A stretch of DNA of 64,000 bases from NCBI GenBank assembly GCA_036560705.1, contig DATBQR010000075.1, positions 1-64,000 on the forward strand, given 5' to 3'. The translations under genes and the position numbers were made by a program. The stretch comes from RBG-16-66-20 sp036560705 (GTDB lineage: Bacteria; Pseudomonadota; Gammaproteobacteria; Burkholderiales; SG8-39). Position 1 is the first letter of the stretch, and every line of letters begins with the position of its first letter. Shown in pieces: positions 1 through 7,760 of this stretch. Below the pieces are notes generated by a model. The model made no database searches and had not been told where the DNA came from. It saw nothing but the letters and a program-made list of their open reading frames with translations.

Positions 1-756
1 TGGCAAATAGACCGTGTCCCTCGCCTGGTCAAACTGGTGATAGGCATCTGCGTAGACGCTGATGGCCACATCTTCGCCAGAGGCCTTCAGCGAGGCAACA
101 AGATCGGCGCAGGGCTTCGCAGGCGTCCAGTCGTCCGCGGCGCCGGTATGGATGCGCACTGACGCCGACACCCGGTCACGCTCCGGGAAAATGGCGTTGC
201 AATAGGGATAGAACGGAAAAAAAGCGCGAAATGCCGCTTGGCCGCCAGGGGCAAATTTTTCCTTGGCCCAGGCCGTCGATGCCAGCATCGTCACAATGCC
301 GCCGTGCGAAAACCCCATTAGCGCAACGCGTTTTGCGTCGACCTTGGGGTGTGCGGAAAGCAAGCGCAGCGCCCCATAGACGTCCGGCACACGCTGTAAA
401 GGAGAAAGCGCTCCGGGCTGGGTGCAGACCTCTTTGAGATTGCGCCCGCCGAGGCTGTCGATGTTGAAGGTGGCATAGCCCGATTGACGGAGGAACGGCC
501 CCCAGGCGGGCTCCACATTGCGATTTCCTTCGCAACCGTGCGCGAGCACCACCGCAGGGAAAGGCCCCGCACCCTCCGGAAAAAGAAGCTCACCCGATAG
601 AGAGATGGGAGTCGAGACCAATGCAAACGGCTCGCTGGCAACACTACGTTGCAGGCTGCCAGCACTCTCAAAGGAAATCACGCTCGGGCCATTGGCCGAA
701 ATCGCGCCAGACCAGAGCGCAGCGATAGCCATCGACAAAATGAATATTCTTCTCAC
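1..756 (-). CDS. Secreted dienelactone hydrolase family protein (3' end missing)
   Basis: Alpha/beta hydrolase whose C-terminus lies beyond the left edge; 252 codons are visible and open. I chose the GTG at 756 because GGGAGG sits just upstream; an in-frame ATG 12 bases earlier has no ribosome site. The N-terminus (MRRIFILSMAIAALWSGA) is a signal peptide, so the enzyme is probably periplasmic or secreted. Seen motifs: HGCEGN near residue 72 (oxyanion region), GFSHGG near 150 (nucleophile Ser), AADDW near 205 (acid) and YHQFD near 241 (His), a complete Ser-Asp-His triad in family order. The substrate cannot be told. It is the last gene of a minus-strand pair, 45 bases downstream of the methyltransferase gene. 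Its GC content is visibly lower than the core genes further right. Confidence 0.8.
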   Translation of the reverse strand, partial: MRRIFILSMAIAALWSGAISANGPSVISFESAGSLQRSVASEPFALVSTPISLSGELLFPEGAGPFPAVVLAHGCEGNRNVEPAWGPFLRQSGYATFNIDSLGGRNLKEVCTQPGALSPLQRVPDVYGALRLLSAHPKVDAKRVALMGFSHGGIVTMLASTAWAKEKFAPGGQAAFRAFFPFYPYCNAIFPERDRVSASVRIHTGAADDWTPAKPCADLVASLKASGEDVAISVYADAYHQFDQARDTVYLP

Positions 757-801
757 GATGCCTCCCATTTTTAAATTGTCCAGCCACCAGGCTGTGGCTG
801 T

Positions 802-1320
802 TTAGCACGAGGCGCTCCCGGCGCTCTCTTGAAACGGCCGAGTCGTGAAGCCCCAGCGGGGAACGGCACGCCGGTAGGCGCGATACGACTCCCCGAACTG
901 TGACTCAAGGACAGGCTCCTCGTAGACGATCACGAACAAGTGGAAGAAGACGAGGACCAGAAGTGCGTACTCTGCCAGGCCGATGCTCCGGAAAAACCAA
1001 GCCTCCCCGAGGATGAGGGCGATGAGGCCGTTGTACATGGGGTTGCGGGTGAAGCGGTACAGACCTCGGACAACAAGGAAGCGTGGGGGATCGATAGGGG
1101 CGAGAGTGCCCTTGCCGGCGGCGAAGAAGTCCCAGACGCACCGGAGGAGGACAAGAGCACCGGTGATGGCGAAGAAGGCGGCGCAGACGGAGGCGAGCCC
1201 GAGGCCTGGGACGCGCAGTAGGTTTCCGGCTCGGAGGATGCTGAATGGGATGTAGCCGGCCACTGTGCCGGGTAGCAGCAGGACGAAGAAGAGAGCTCTG
1301 AGTGCGAGGAGGAGTCGCAT
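802..1320 (-). CDS. Isoprenylcysteine carboxyl methyltransferase-like (ICMT/PEMT family) membrane protein
   Basis: Small polytopic membrane protein of about 172 residues. The C-terminal half carries the family signature: RFTRNPMYNGL, then EEPVLESQFGESYRAYRRAV, the AdoMet-binding region of ICMT/phospholipid methyltransferase-like proteins. Several hydrophobic segments precede it (LLLALRALFFVLLLPGTVAG and later). The frame stays open to an ATG at 1368, but that start would lie inside the first palindromic operator; the ATG at 1320 begins a normal membrane segment and is preferred. It is divergent from the tetR gene and is the likely target of that regulator. Bacterial members methylate unknown acceptors, so the substrate is not assigned. 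Confidence 0.75.
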   Translation of the reverse strand: MRLLLALRALFFVLLLPGTVAGYIPFSILRAGNLLRVPGLGLASVCAAFFAITGALVLLRCVWDFFAAGKGTLAPIDPPRFLVVRGLYRFTRNPMYNGLIALILGEAWFFRSIGLAEYALLVLVFFHLFVIVYEEPVLESQFGESYRAYRRAVPRWGFTTRPFQESAGSASC

Positions 1321-1355
1321 GTTGTCACCCCATAACGCTGTCGAATTTCCTAACT

Positions 1356-1373
1356 GTATAGTGGACACTATAC
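1356..1373. promoter_or_regulatory. Palindromic operator 1 (probable TetR site)
   Basis: GTATAGTGGACACTATAC is a perfect 8+8 inverted repeat around a central GA. It lies between the divergent methyltransferase and tetR genes, 36 bases upstream of the methyltransferase start. A near copy follows 33 bases to the right. That size and position fit an autoregulatory TetR operator; binding by this TetR is inferred. Confidence 0.7.
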
Positions 1374-1388
1374 CTGAACCTGGCTAAA

Positions 1389-1406
1389 GTAAAGTGGACA
1401 CTATAT
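1389..1406. promoter_or_regulatory. Palindromic operator 2 (probable TetR site)
   Basis: GTAAAGTGGACACTATAT matches operator 1 at 16 of 18 positions; the core AGTGGACACTATA is identical. It ends 19 bases before the tetR ATG, where it could block transcription of the regulator. The two sites are 33 bases apart, about three helical turns. Confidence 0.65.
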
Positions 1407-1425
1407 CTAAACGAGAAACCCAGCC

Positions 1426-2091
1426 ATGCGTAAGCGTAAGCCTCTGACTTTGCAGGATTTTGAGGAGGAGGCGCGAAAGCTGATGCAGCCGGCCACCGAA
1501 AAAGAGCGGGCGATCGTGACGGCGGCGATGGACCTGATCGCCAAGAAAGGCGTCAACGGCGCTACCACGGCGGAGATTGCGCGCCGCGCTGGCGTCACCG
1601 AGAAGACGCTGTTCCGCTACTTCCCCTCGAAGAAGGATCTGGTGCGGCGCGTCCTGTTGCCGCCGGTATTGAGCGGCGGGCTGACGCGCCACTGGGATGA
1701 ACTCAATGAGCTGCTGCGGACGCCGAGCGCCGATTTCAAGGCGTGGTACACGCTGTTCACCACGCGCCGCCTGACGTCGGCGGCGCGCAATCCGCAGTTC
1801 GGCGCGACGTTCCTGCTCGAGCTTGCGAACGACATCGAGCTCCGCGACGGCGTCGAGACGGTCTGGCGCGAGCGCGTCTGGGGTCCGATGCGCGACAGCC
1901 TGCGCTCCATGCAGGGCGAGGGCAAGGTGCGTGCCGAAATCGATATCGACAGCCTGGCGCGCGCCATCCACTGCATCAATTTGGGCTACTTCCTCATTCG
2001 CCACGCCCTCAAGCCCGATCCGACTTGGAACGACGAGTACGAGATCGGTCAGATGGCTGACCTGCTGATGCATGGCGCAGGCGCGCGCTGA
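1426..2091 (+). CDS. TetR/AcrR family transcriptional regulator
   Basis: 221 residues, normal TetR length. The N-terminal helix-turn-helix is clear: RAIVTAAMDLIAKKGVNGAT, then TTAEIARRAGVTEKTLFRYF and PSKKDLVRRV (about residues 28-75). The C-terminal ligand/dimer domain has no recognisable ligand signature. The ATG at 1426 follows a purine-rich ACGAGAAACC stretch. The gene is divergent from the methyltransferase gene and carries one palindrome directly before its start, so autoregulation plus control of the methyltransferase/hydrolase pair is the simple reading. The following desaturase gene is 153 bases away on the same strand and could also be in the regulon, though no palindrome precedes it. 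Confidence 0.88.
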   Translation: MRKRKPLTLQDFEEEARKLMQPATEKERAIVTAAMDLIAKKGVNGATTAEIARRAGVTEKTLFRYFPSKKDLVRRVLLPPVLSGGLTRHWDELNELLRTPSADFKAWYTLFTTRRLTSAARNPQFGATFLLELANDIELRDGVETVWRERVWGPMRDSLRSMQGEGKVRAEIDIDSLARAIHCINLGYFLIRHALKPDPTWNDEYEIGQMADLLMHGAGAR

Positions 2092-2244
2092 ATGCGTGGA
2101 TATCCGTCAAGATTAGAGGTATTCCTGAAAGCTACTTTTAAGAGAGCGCGCGTCCTACGCTTCGGAATCGACAGGGCGTTCTGCTTCTGTCCAGAATTCC
2201 CGGTGTAATCTGGAGTTGATTCATAGGGTCCTAAGGGGGGCACT

Positions 2245-3102
2245 TTGAGGATATATAACGTCGCCGGATACGCGATCATTCTTGCCTATGCGCTGGCTTG
2301 CATGGTCTTTGCCCCTCCCCATCTCGGTCCCTGGGCTGGATTGCTGATCGGCGCGGCTTATTTCGTCGTCACCTGGTTCGTCGGCGGGCTGTACTTGTCC
2401 GCCATCATCCATGTCGGGATTGCGCACCGCGCGCTCGAATACAAGGAGTGGTTCGTCAAGGCCGTCACGGTCGTCAACAATACCTTCGGGGTGTATGTCG
2501 ATCCCGTCGCATGGGTGAACCGGCACCGGCTCCACCACAGGTTTTCCGATCATCCCGGGGATCCCAACAAGCTCGCCTCCGACGGCTTCTGGCGGACGCT
2601 TTACCTCTGCCTCGTGCCCTACAAGTGCCAGCTCAACGTGGCGAACGACGAGATCTTCAAGTCCTGGTCGTTCCGCCTCGTGTCGAACTGGCCGTTCGCC
2701 GTGGCGGCCTCCGTCTTCAATCTATGGCTGCTGTGGCTGATGGTGGGCGACCTGCTTTTCGCGGCAGTGATGTGGATCGTGTTCCGCGTCTTCGCGCTGT
2801 GGATCAACATGGTGCAGAACTACTGGACCCACGACCGCAGGTTCGGCTACCGGCGCTACCACGACGAGCACGACAATGCGATGAACATCGGCGAGTGGCT
2901 GCCGGTCACCATCACCTTCAGCGCCTGCCTGCAGAACAACCATCATCACGCGCCGGGCTTCCTGCGCCTGAGCCACGACGATTCGGAGTACGACTTCGGC
3001 TTCATGGCCGTCAAAGCCATGAAGTCGCTGGGCCTCGTGCGCGCGAGCGGCATGGGCGCGGAACTGCCCAAGGACGTGCCGCTGGCCTCGCTGAATTTCT
3101 AG
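2245..3102 (+). CDS. Membrane fatty acid desaturase (acyl-CoA/acyl-lipid delta-9 type)
   Basis: 285-residue integral membrane di-iron desaturase. All three histidine boxes are visible: HVGIAH (HX4H, near residue 62), HRLHHRFSDHP (HX2HH, near 95) and QNNHHHAPGF (near 230), with hydrophobic segments between them as in the stearoyl-CoA desaturase superfamily. The start is TTG at 2245, chosen because AAGGGGGG lies five bases upstream and no better start exists. It should insert a double bond into membrane acyl chains using an electron donor not encoded nearby. The next gene, on the other strand, is a sterol-desaturase-family hydroxylase, so this is a small lipid-modification neighbourhood. Confidence 0.85.
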   Translation: MRIYNVAGYAIILAYALACMVFAPPHLGPWAGLLIGAAYFVVTWFVGGLYLSAIIHVGIAHRALEYKEWFVKAVTVVNNTFGVYVDPVAWVNRHRLHHRFSDHPGDPNKLASDGFWRTLYLCLVPYKCQLNVANDEIFKSWSFRLVSNWPFAVAASVFNLWLLWLMVGDLLFAAVMWIVFRVFALWINMVQNYWTHDRRFGYRRYHDEHDNAMNIGEWLPVTITFSACLQNNHHHAPGFLRLSHDDSEYDFGFMAVKAMKSLGLVRASGMGAELPKDVPLASLNF

Positions 3103-3108
3103 CGGCCG

Positions 3109-4242
3109 CTAGGCGGCCTTCTTGCCGGCGAACGGGTGGAAGAACTGCGCCCAGAAGCCCGACGGCAGCACTTCGTTGTCCAGTCCGTAGGTCGCCGGCC
3201 AGCTGCCGTCCTTCGGCAGATGGTGAGTGCCGAAGATCCGGTCGATCCACGGAAAGTGGATGGCGAAATTCTTGTCAATCGATTCCTTCTGCGACGTGTG
3301 GTGCCAGTGGTGGAACCTCGGCTGGACGATGTAAGGGTCCAGCCAGTCGATGTTCGGGCGGAAATTGCAATGCGCCCAGGTGGCGTGGATGGTCACCCAG
3401 AGCAGGTAGGCCACGATGATGCCGTGCGGGAAGATGAACATCATGGGAATGAGCATCAACCCCCGCAGCACGACGTCCTCCACGAGGTGCGCCCGCGAGC
3501 CTGCGATCCAATCCAGCGCCTTGGAAGAATGGTGGATGGCGTGGAAGCGCCACAGGAACGGTACCGTGTGGAAGGCCCGGTGGATGAAGTATTCGCAGAG
3601 ATCCGCCACCAGCACGGCGAGGAAGAACTGCAGCAGCCAGGGCAGGCGGCCCGTCGCCTCGATCAGGGTCGGAATGCCGAGAGTGGTCGTGAGCTGGGTG
3701 GCGGGCAGCAGGATGAGGAAGGACGTGACCTGGATCGGCAGGTGCGTGGACAGGAAGTAGATGATGTCCAGCAGCCATTCCTTGCGGAAGACCTTCTGCT
3801 CCGGGTACGCCGGCCAGATCACTTCGATGGGCGAGAAGATCAGCGTCATGAGCAGCATGTCGAGCAGGAACCAGTCGAGGCCGATCGCCGGCCCCCCGTG
3901 CAGCGGCTCGTTGATCTCCACGCTGGCGCCGCCGAGCAGGGTCGCGGCAAGGGCCAGCGACATTCCGGTCAGGCCGAGGATTTTTTTCCTGCGCAGCATG
4001 CCCGACACGAGGCCGAAAAGGATCGCAGCAACGATGACGCCCTGGACCAGCATGCGCATGAGAGGCATGGGGTAGTAGGCCCTCAGCTCGGGCGACGTCA
4101 GCACCTGGGGAAAGTGCATGCACACCACCGCCCCGAACGCGAGAATGCCGAAGAAGGTCGACAGGATCCCGCTCCACCAGCCAGTACCGAACCCGGTGGG
4201 GTCCTCGTCACCGAATATTTCGTTGATTTTTTCTTCGATCAC
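3109..4242 (-). CDS. Sterol desaturase / fatty acid hydroxylase family membrane protein
   Basis: 377 residues with an N-terminal block of membrane helices and a C-terminal di-iron hydroxylase domain. Histidine clusters in family order: HRAFH, HAIHHSSK, HATWAHCNFR and HHWHHTS (roughly residues 215-325). These are the ligands of the fatty acid hydroxylase superfamily that includes sterol desaturases and ceramide hydroxylases. The start is GTG at 4242 behind AAGGGGG. It converges on the desaturase gene with only 6 bases between stop codons. The substrate is unknown; in bacteria such enzymes act on fatty acids, hopanoids or sterol-like lipids. Confidence 0.8.
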   Translation of the reverse strand: MIEEKINEIFGDEDPTGFGTGWWSGILSTFFGILAFGAVVCMHFPQVLTSPELRAYYPMPLMRMLVQGVIVAAILFGLVSGMLRRKKILGLTGMSLALAATLLGGASVEINEPLHGGPAIGLDWFLLDMLLMTLIFSPIEVIWPAYPEQKVFRKEWLLDIIYFLSTHLPIQVTSFLILLPATQLTTTLGIPTLIEATGRLPWLLQFFLAVLVADLCEYFIHRAFHTVPFLWRFHAIHHSSKALDWIAGSRAHLVEDVVLRGLMLIPMMFIFPHGIIVAYLLWVTIHATWAHCNFRPNIDWLDPYIVQPRFHHWHHTSQKESIDKNFAIHFPWIDRIFGTHHLPKDGSWPATYGLDNEVLPSGFWAQFFHPFAGKKAA

Positions 4243-4303
4243 GGCGCCCCCTTCGCTTTGTGTAACCTACGCAGCTATCCTAGATCAAAACGCAACGCGC
4301 ACT

Positions 4304-5497
4304 ATGATCACGTTTGGCGCTGACGTTTTGGCGACCGGTTTTTTCCTGACGGTGCTGCCTCCGGGGCGATGGCGGATATTTCTGCTCGCGGCGCTGTCGA
4401 TCATGGCCTCGCCCGCATTCGCAGCCGGCCAGGGAGCCCCGTCGATTGCCGGAAATACCTGCGGCGACAAGCTTCGGGAGCGAAACAGCCAGCCCTACCA
4501 CAGCCACCACCTCATCGTGGAGAACGACACGGTAGACACCTGGTTCGGGCTGCACCATTCGGATCGCTGGTACACCAACGGCATCAAGGCGATCGACACC
4601 AGGGGCCCGGAGGATCCCGCGACGGCATTCCATTGCTGGATGCCGGATCTCCTCGGCTGGTTCGGCCCCGAAGACCGGGCCCACGCGGAAAAGCGCGAGT
4701 ACAAATACGATTTCGGCTGGGCCCTGGGGCAGCTCATGTTTACGCCGCAATCGATAACCATGCCGCAGCCGCAGCCGACGGACCGCTTCTGGGGAGGCTG
4801 GCTGTACCTGGGCGCCGTCGTGCAACGTCACTCGGTGACCCCCGGCACCAGCGTGTTTCTGGAAAGCGAGACCGTCGAGGTGGACTACGGCCTGGTCGGT
4901 CCGATCTCGCTGGCGGAGACTTTCCAGAAGGGAGTGCACAGTCTCGTGGGCGCACCGGCGCCGCAGGGATGGGGCAACCAGCTGCGCGACGAAGCGGGCA
5001 TCCAGGTCACGTATCTCAAATCGGTGCGGGAGCTGATGCCCGTGAAAATCGCCTCCGGACTGGAGACCGACCTTACCGTTCACCACGGATTCAACGTGGG
5101 CACGGTCTTCGACTATGCAAACGCGGGGATTACCTGGCGGATAGGAAACAGGCTGCGGGAGGCGCCGATCGGCACCATCGAGAGTCCGACGCTCGGCGAA
5201 CTGGGGCATCCCAATGGAAGGTGGTATTTCCTCCTGAGGATTGACGGCAAGCTTGTTGCGCACAATACCTTCATCGATGGAAGCCTCGTGCAAAATGCGC
5301 CGTACGACTCGCTCGTCCGCTCGAAGATGGGCGTCGTGCAGGGCTCTGCCGGCGCCGTATGGGAATTTGGCGGCAGCGAGGGCAAGGGCTGGCGGCTGAG
5401 CTTCCTCCTGCACCGGCGCAGTCCCGAGTTCAACGTCCCGGGCAGCACGTCGCCAACCCAGACCTTCGGGACGATCGCGATCGAACGAGGGCTCTGA
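4304..5497 (+). CDS. LpxR-like lipid A deacylase family protein (DUF2219)
   Basis: About 397 residues if started at the ATG at 4304; a later GTG (MLPPGRWRIFLL) would give a more usual signal peptide ending ASPAFA, so the start is uncertain. Family signatures are seen: VENDTVDTWFG, then HSDRWYTNGIK (matching the END...DRYYTNG segment of LpxR), and ALGQLMFTPQSI (the GQ..YTP element). Known LpxR is an outer-membrane beta-barrel that removes the 3'-acyloxyacyl group of lipid A. The alternating polar/aromatic pattern and the C-terminal strands fit a barrel. It is divergent from the hydroxylase gene with a 61-base gap. Activity on lipid A is inferred from family membership. Confidence 0.75.
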   Translation: MITFGADVLATGFFLTVLPPGRWRIFLLAALSIMASPAFAAGQGAPSIAGNTCGDKLRERNSQPYHSHHLIVENDTVDTWFGLHHSDRWYTNGIKAIDTRGPEDPATAFHCWMPDLLGWFGPEDRAHAEKREYKYDFGWALGQLMFTPQSITMPQPQPTDRFWGGWLYLGAVVQRHSVTPGTSVFLESETVEVDYGLVGPISLAETFQKGVHSLVGAPAPQGWGNQLRDEAGIQVTYLKSVRELMPVKIASGLETDLTVHHGFNVGTVFDYANAGITWRIGNRLREAPIGTIESPTLGELGHPNGRWYFLLRIDGKLVAHNTFIDGSLVQNAPYDSLVRSKMGVVQGSAGAVWEFGGSEGKGWRLSFLLHRRSPEFNVPGSTSPTQTFGTIAIERGL

Positions 5498-5504
5498 TTC
5501 CCGC

Positions 5505-6074
5505 TTACTGCTTGGAGCTTGAATCCGCTTTCTTGGCGGCCTTCTTGGCGGCCGGCTTGGGTGCCGGCTTGGCGGGCGCGGGCTTGAGCGGCGTGTAGTC
5601 GTAGGTCGCTTCGAACTTGCCGCCCTCGCGGGTGAACGTGAAGGTCGCCCCGGTCCAGCCCTGCTGGCTTTCCAGCAGGTAGTCGTTCAGCGCTTTTACG
5701 CCCTCCATGACGGGTTCCCCGCCGCACGGCGAGAATTTCTTTCCCTTGCCGTCCTTGAGATCCGTGGCGACGAAGAAATCCGCCCTGAAGTCGCGCTTGC
5801 GGTCTTCGTCTGCGCGGCTGATTTCCTTGATGGTGAACCAGGTTTTCTTCCAGTCCTTCGGCAGACCCTCGTTCAGGCAGGCGAAGATCTTGCCGAGGAT
5901 CTCCGGGTCGGCCGGCTGCCCAGGGCCCGGCTTGGGTTTCTCCGCCTCCGCGGCGGGCTTGGCGTCGGGTTGCTGCTGCGGTTCCGCGGGCTTCTGCGGG
6001 GCCTGGGCTTTCGCGGCCGGAGCGCACAAGGTGACGAGGAGCAACGCAAACAAGGGCAGCAGCAGGCGTTTCAT
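5505..6074 (-). CDS. Secreted protein of unknown function with Ala/Lys/Pro-rich ends
   Basis: 189 residues. A clear signal peptide (MKRLLLPLFALLLVTLCAPA, cleavage near AKA) is followed by a Pro/Gln/Ala-rich linker (about residues 24-60). A compact middle domain follows (KIFACLNEGLPKDWKKTWF to AEATYDYTP region) containing two Cys (FACLNE and SPCGGE) that could form a disulfide. It ends in an AKPAPKPAAKKAAKK tail. I do not recognise the middle domain. The gene ends 7 bases from the LpxR-like gene on the opposite strand and is 38 bases downstream of the EamA exporter gene, so it may be co-transcribed with it. Confidence 0.6.
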   Translation of the reverse strand: MKRLLLPLFALLLVTLCAPAAKAQAPQKPAEPQQQPDAKPAAEAEKPKPGPGQPADPEILGKIFACLNEGLPKDWKKTWFTIKEISRADEDRKRDFRADFFVATDLKDGKGKKFSPCGGEPVMEGVKALNDYLLESQQGWTGATFTFTREGGKFEATYDYTPLKPAPAKPAPKPAAKKAAKKADSSSKQ

Positions 6075-6112
6075 GGCCGCATTTTACTTCCAGGATCGCC
6101 CTTGCGCCCCAA

Positions 6113-7003
6113 CTATGAAGCAGGCCGCGTCGCGACGAATACGCCGGCGAGGATGACCGCGATGCCGGCGGCGTGGTAGCCGGCGAACGCTTCGCCCAGA
6201 AACAGGACCGCCAGCAGCGCGCCGAAGGCGGGCAACAGGTGCACGGTGAACCCCGCTGCGTTGGCGCCGACGACGGACACGCCTCGGTTCCAGCAGATGT
6301 AGGCAAGCACCGACGCGCCGAGCGCCATGTAGACGACGCCCGATGCCGCGGCCGCGTCCGGCCAGCGCGGCGGCGTATGCCAGGCCAGTGCCGCGGCCAC
6401 CGGCGCCATGATCAGCACGCCCAGGGCCGAAATCACGAAAAGGAACTCCAGGCCGCCGAGTCCGGCGGGACGGCGCTTCAGCAGGACCGAATAGATGCCG
6501 AAGATGGGCATGCCGAGGAGGATCCAGAGATCTCCGCCGTGCAGCTCGAGCTGCAGCAGGCTGGCGGGCTCGCCGCGCGACAGGATGACCAGGATGCCGG
6601 CGAGCGACAACAGCATGCCGGCGATCTGCCGCGGCGCGGCGCGTTCGCCTTCGATGATCCAGGAGCACAGCATCATGAACAGCGGGATCGATGAGTTGAG
6701 CAGCACGGCATTGACCGCCGGGGTGCTGCGCAAGCCCAGGTACACCAGGCTGTGGAACGCGGCGACGCCGCTGAGCGCCAGCAGCAGCAGGATGCCCGCG
6801 TGGCGCCGGATCAGCGCGCCCTTGCCGCGCAGGCCGCGCAGCGCGAAGGGCGCGAGCACCGCGGCGGCGAGCAGCCAGCGCCAGAAATTGAGCGAGAGCG
6901 GGTCGAACGCGTCCCGCAGCGCCCGGCCGGCGATCCAGTTGCCGGACCAGATCAGGTTGGCGAGCGCGAGCAGCAGGAAGGCGTGAAAGCGGTAGGCGGT
7001 CAT
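6113..7003 (-). CDS. EamA/DMT family transporter
   Basis: 296 residues, almost entirely hydrophobic with about ten membrane segments arranged as two EamA repeats (about residues 10-140 and 150-290). The N-terminus MTAYRFHAFLLLALANLIWSG and the repeat-closing segments (LVYLGLRSTPAVNAVLLNSS, then VVYMALGASVLAYICWNRGV) are typical of the drug/metabolite exporter superfamily. It probably exports small metabolites or amino acids across the inner membrane; the substrate cannot be inferred. It is divergent from the SDR gene, with only 25 bases between starts, so their promoters must overlap each other or the coding starts. Confidence 0.85.
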   Translation of the reverse strand: MTAYRFHAFLLLALANLIWSGNWIAGRALRDAFDPLSLNFWRWLLAAAVLAPFALRGLRGKGALIRRHAGILLLLALSGVAAFHSLVYLGLRSTPAVNAVLLNSSIPLFMMLCSWIIEGERAAPRQIAGMLLSLAGILVILSRGEPASLLQLELHGGDLWILLGMPIFGIYSVLLKRRPAGLGGLEFLFVISALGVLIMAPVAAALAWHTPPRWPDAAAASGVVYMALGASVLAYICWNRGVSVVGANAAGFTVHLLPAFGALLAVLFLGEAFAGYHAAGIAVILAGVFVATRPAS

Positions 7004-7028
7004 GCCGGCAGTTTAAACTGCGGGAACC

Positions 7029-7760
7029 ATGGCTGAAGCGAACAAGGCGGCGCTGGTCATCGGCGCCGGAGAGGCGACCGGCGGCGCGATCGCGCGGCGC
7101 TTCGCGCGCGAGGGCTACACGGCCTGCGTCACCCGGCGCAACGCCGACCGGCTGAAACCGCTGGTCGAGCAGATCGAGAAGGCGGGCGGCAAGGCGCGCG
7201 CTTTCGGCAGCGACGCGCGCAAGGAGGAGGAAGTCGTCGCACTGGTGCACACGATCGAGCGCGACATCGGCCCGATCGAGGTCTGCGTGTTCAACGTCGG
7301 CGGCAACGTGCGCTTCCCGATCCGCGAGACGACGGCGCGCGTATATACCAAGGTCTGGGAGATGGCGGCGCTCGCCGGCTTCCTCGCCGGGCGCGAGGCG
7401 GCGAAGGTGATGGTGCCGCGCGGCCGCGGCACCATCCTGTTCACCGGCGCCACCGCCAGCCTGCGCGGCAGCAAGGGTTTTGCCGCATTCGCCGGCGCCA
7501 AGCACGCGCTGCGGGCCCTTGCGCAGAGCATGGCGCGCGAACTCGGGCCCGAGGGCATCCACGTCGCGCACGTGGTGATCGACGGCGCGATCGACACGCC
7601 GTTCATCCGCGAGAATTTCCCCGAGCGCTACGCGCTGAAGGAAAAGGCCGGCATCCTCGATCCGGAGGCGATCGCCGAGAGCTACTGGCAGCTGCACCGG
7701 CAGCAGCGCAGCGCCTGGACGCACGAGCTCGACCTGCGCCCGTGGATGGAGTCCTGGTGA
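7029..7760 (+). CDS. SDR-family protein with Phe in place of the catalytic Tyr
   Basis: 243-residue Rossmann-fold protein. The nucleotide-binding motif is ALVIGAGEATGGAIARRF near residue 10, and the FNVGGNV segment replaces the usual NNAG. The catalytic region reads GATASLRGSKGFAAFAGAKH: the Ser/Thr and Lys positions exist, but the YxxxK motif is FAGAK, so the proton-donating Tyr is Phe (codon TTC near 7492). A subfamily of SDR proteins with this change exists in proteobacteria to my recollection; its activity is unclear. The stop overlaps the GTG of the DUF4202 gene by four bases (GTGA), indicating translational coupling. Confidence 0.82.
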   Translation: MAEANKAALVIGAGEATGGAIARRFAREGYTACVTRRNADRLKPLVEQIEKAGGKARAFGSDARKEEEVVALVHTIERDIGPIEVCVFNVGGNVRFPIRETTARVYTKVWEMAALAGFLAGREAAKVMVPRGRGTILFTGATASLRGSKGFAAFAGAKHALRALAQSMARELGPEGIHVAHVVIDGAIDTPFIRENFPERYALKEKAGILDPEAIAESYWQLHRQQRSAWTHELDLRPWMESW

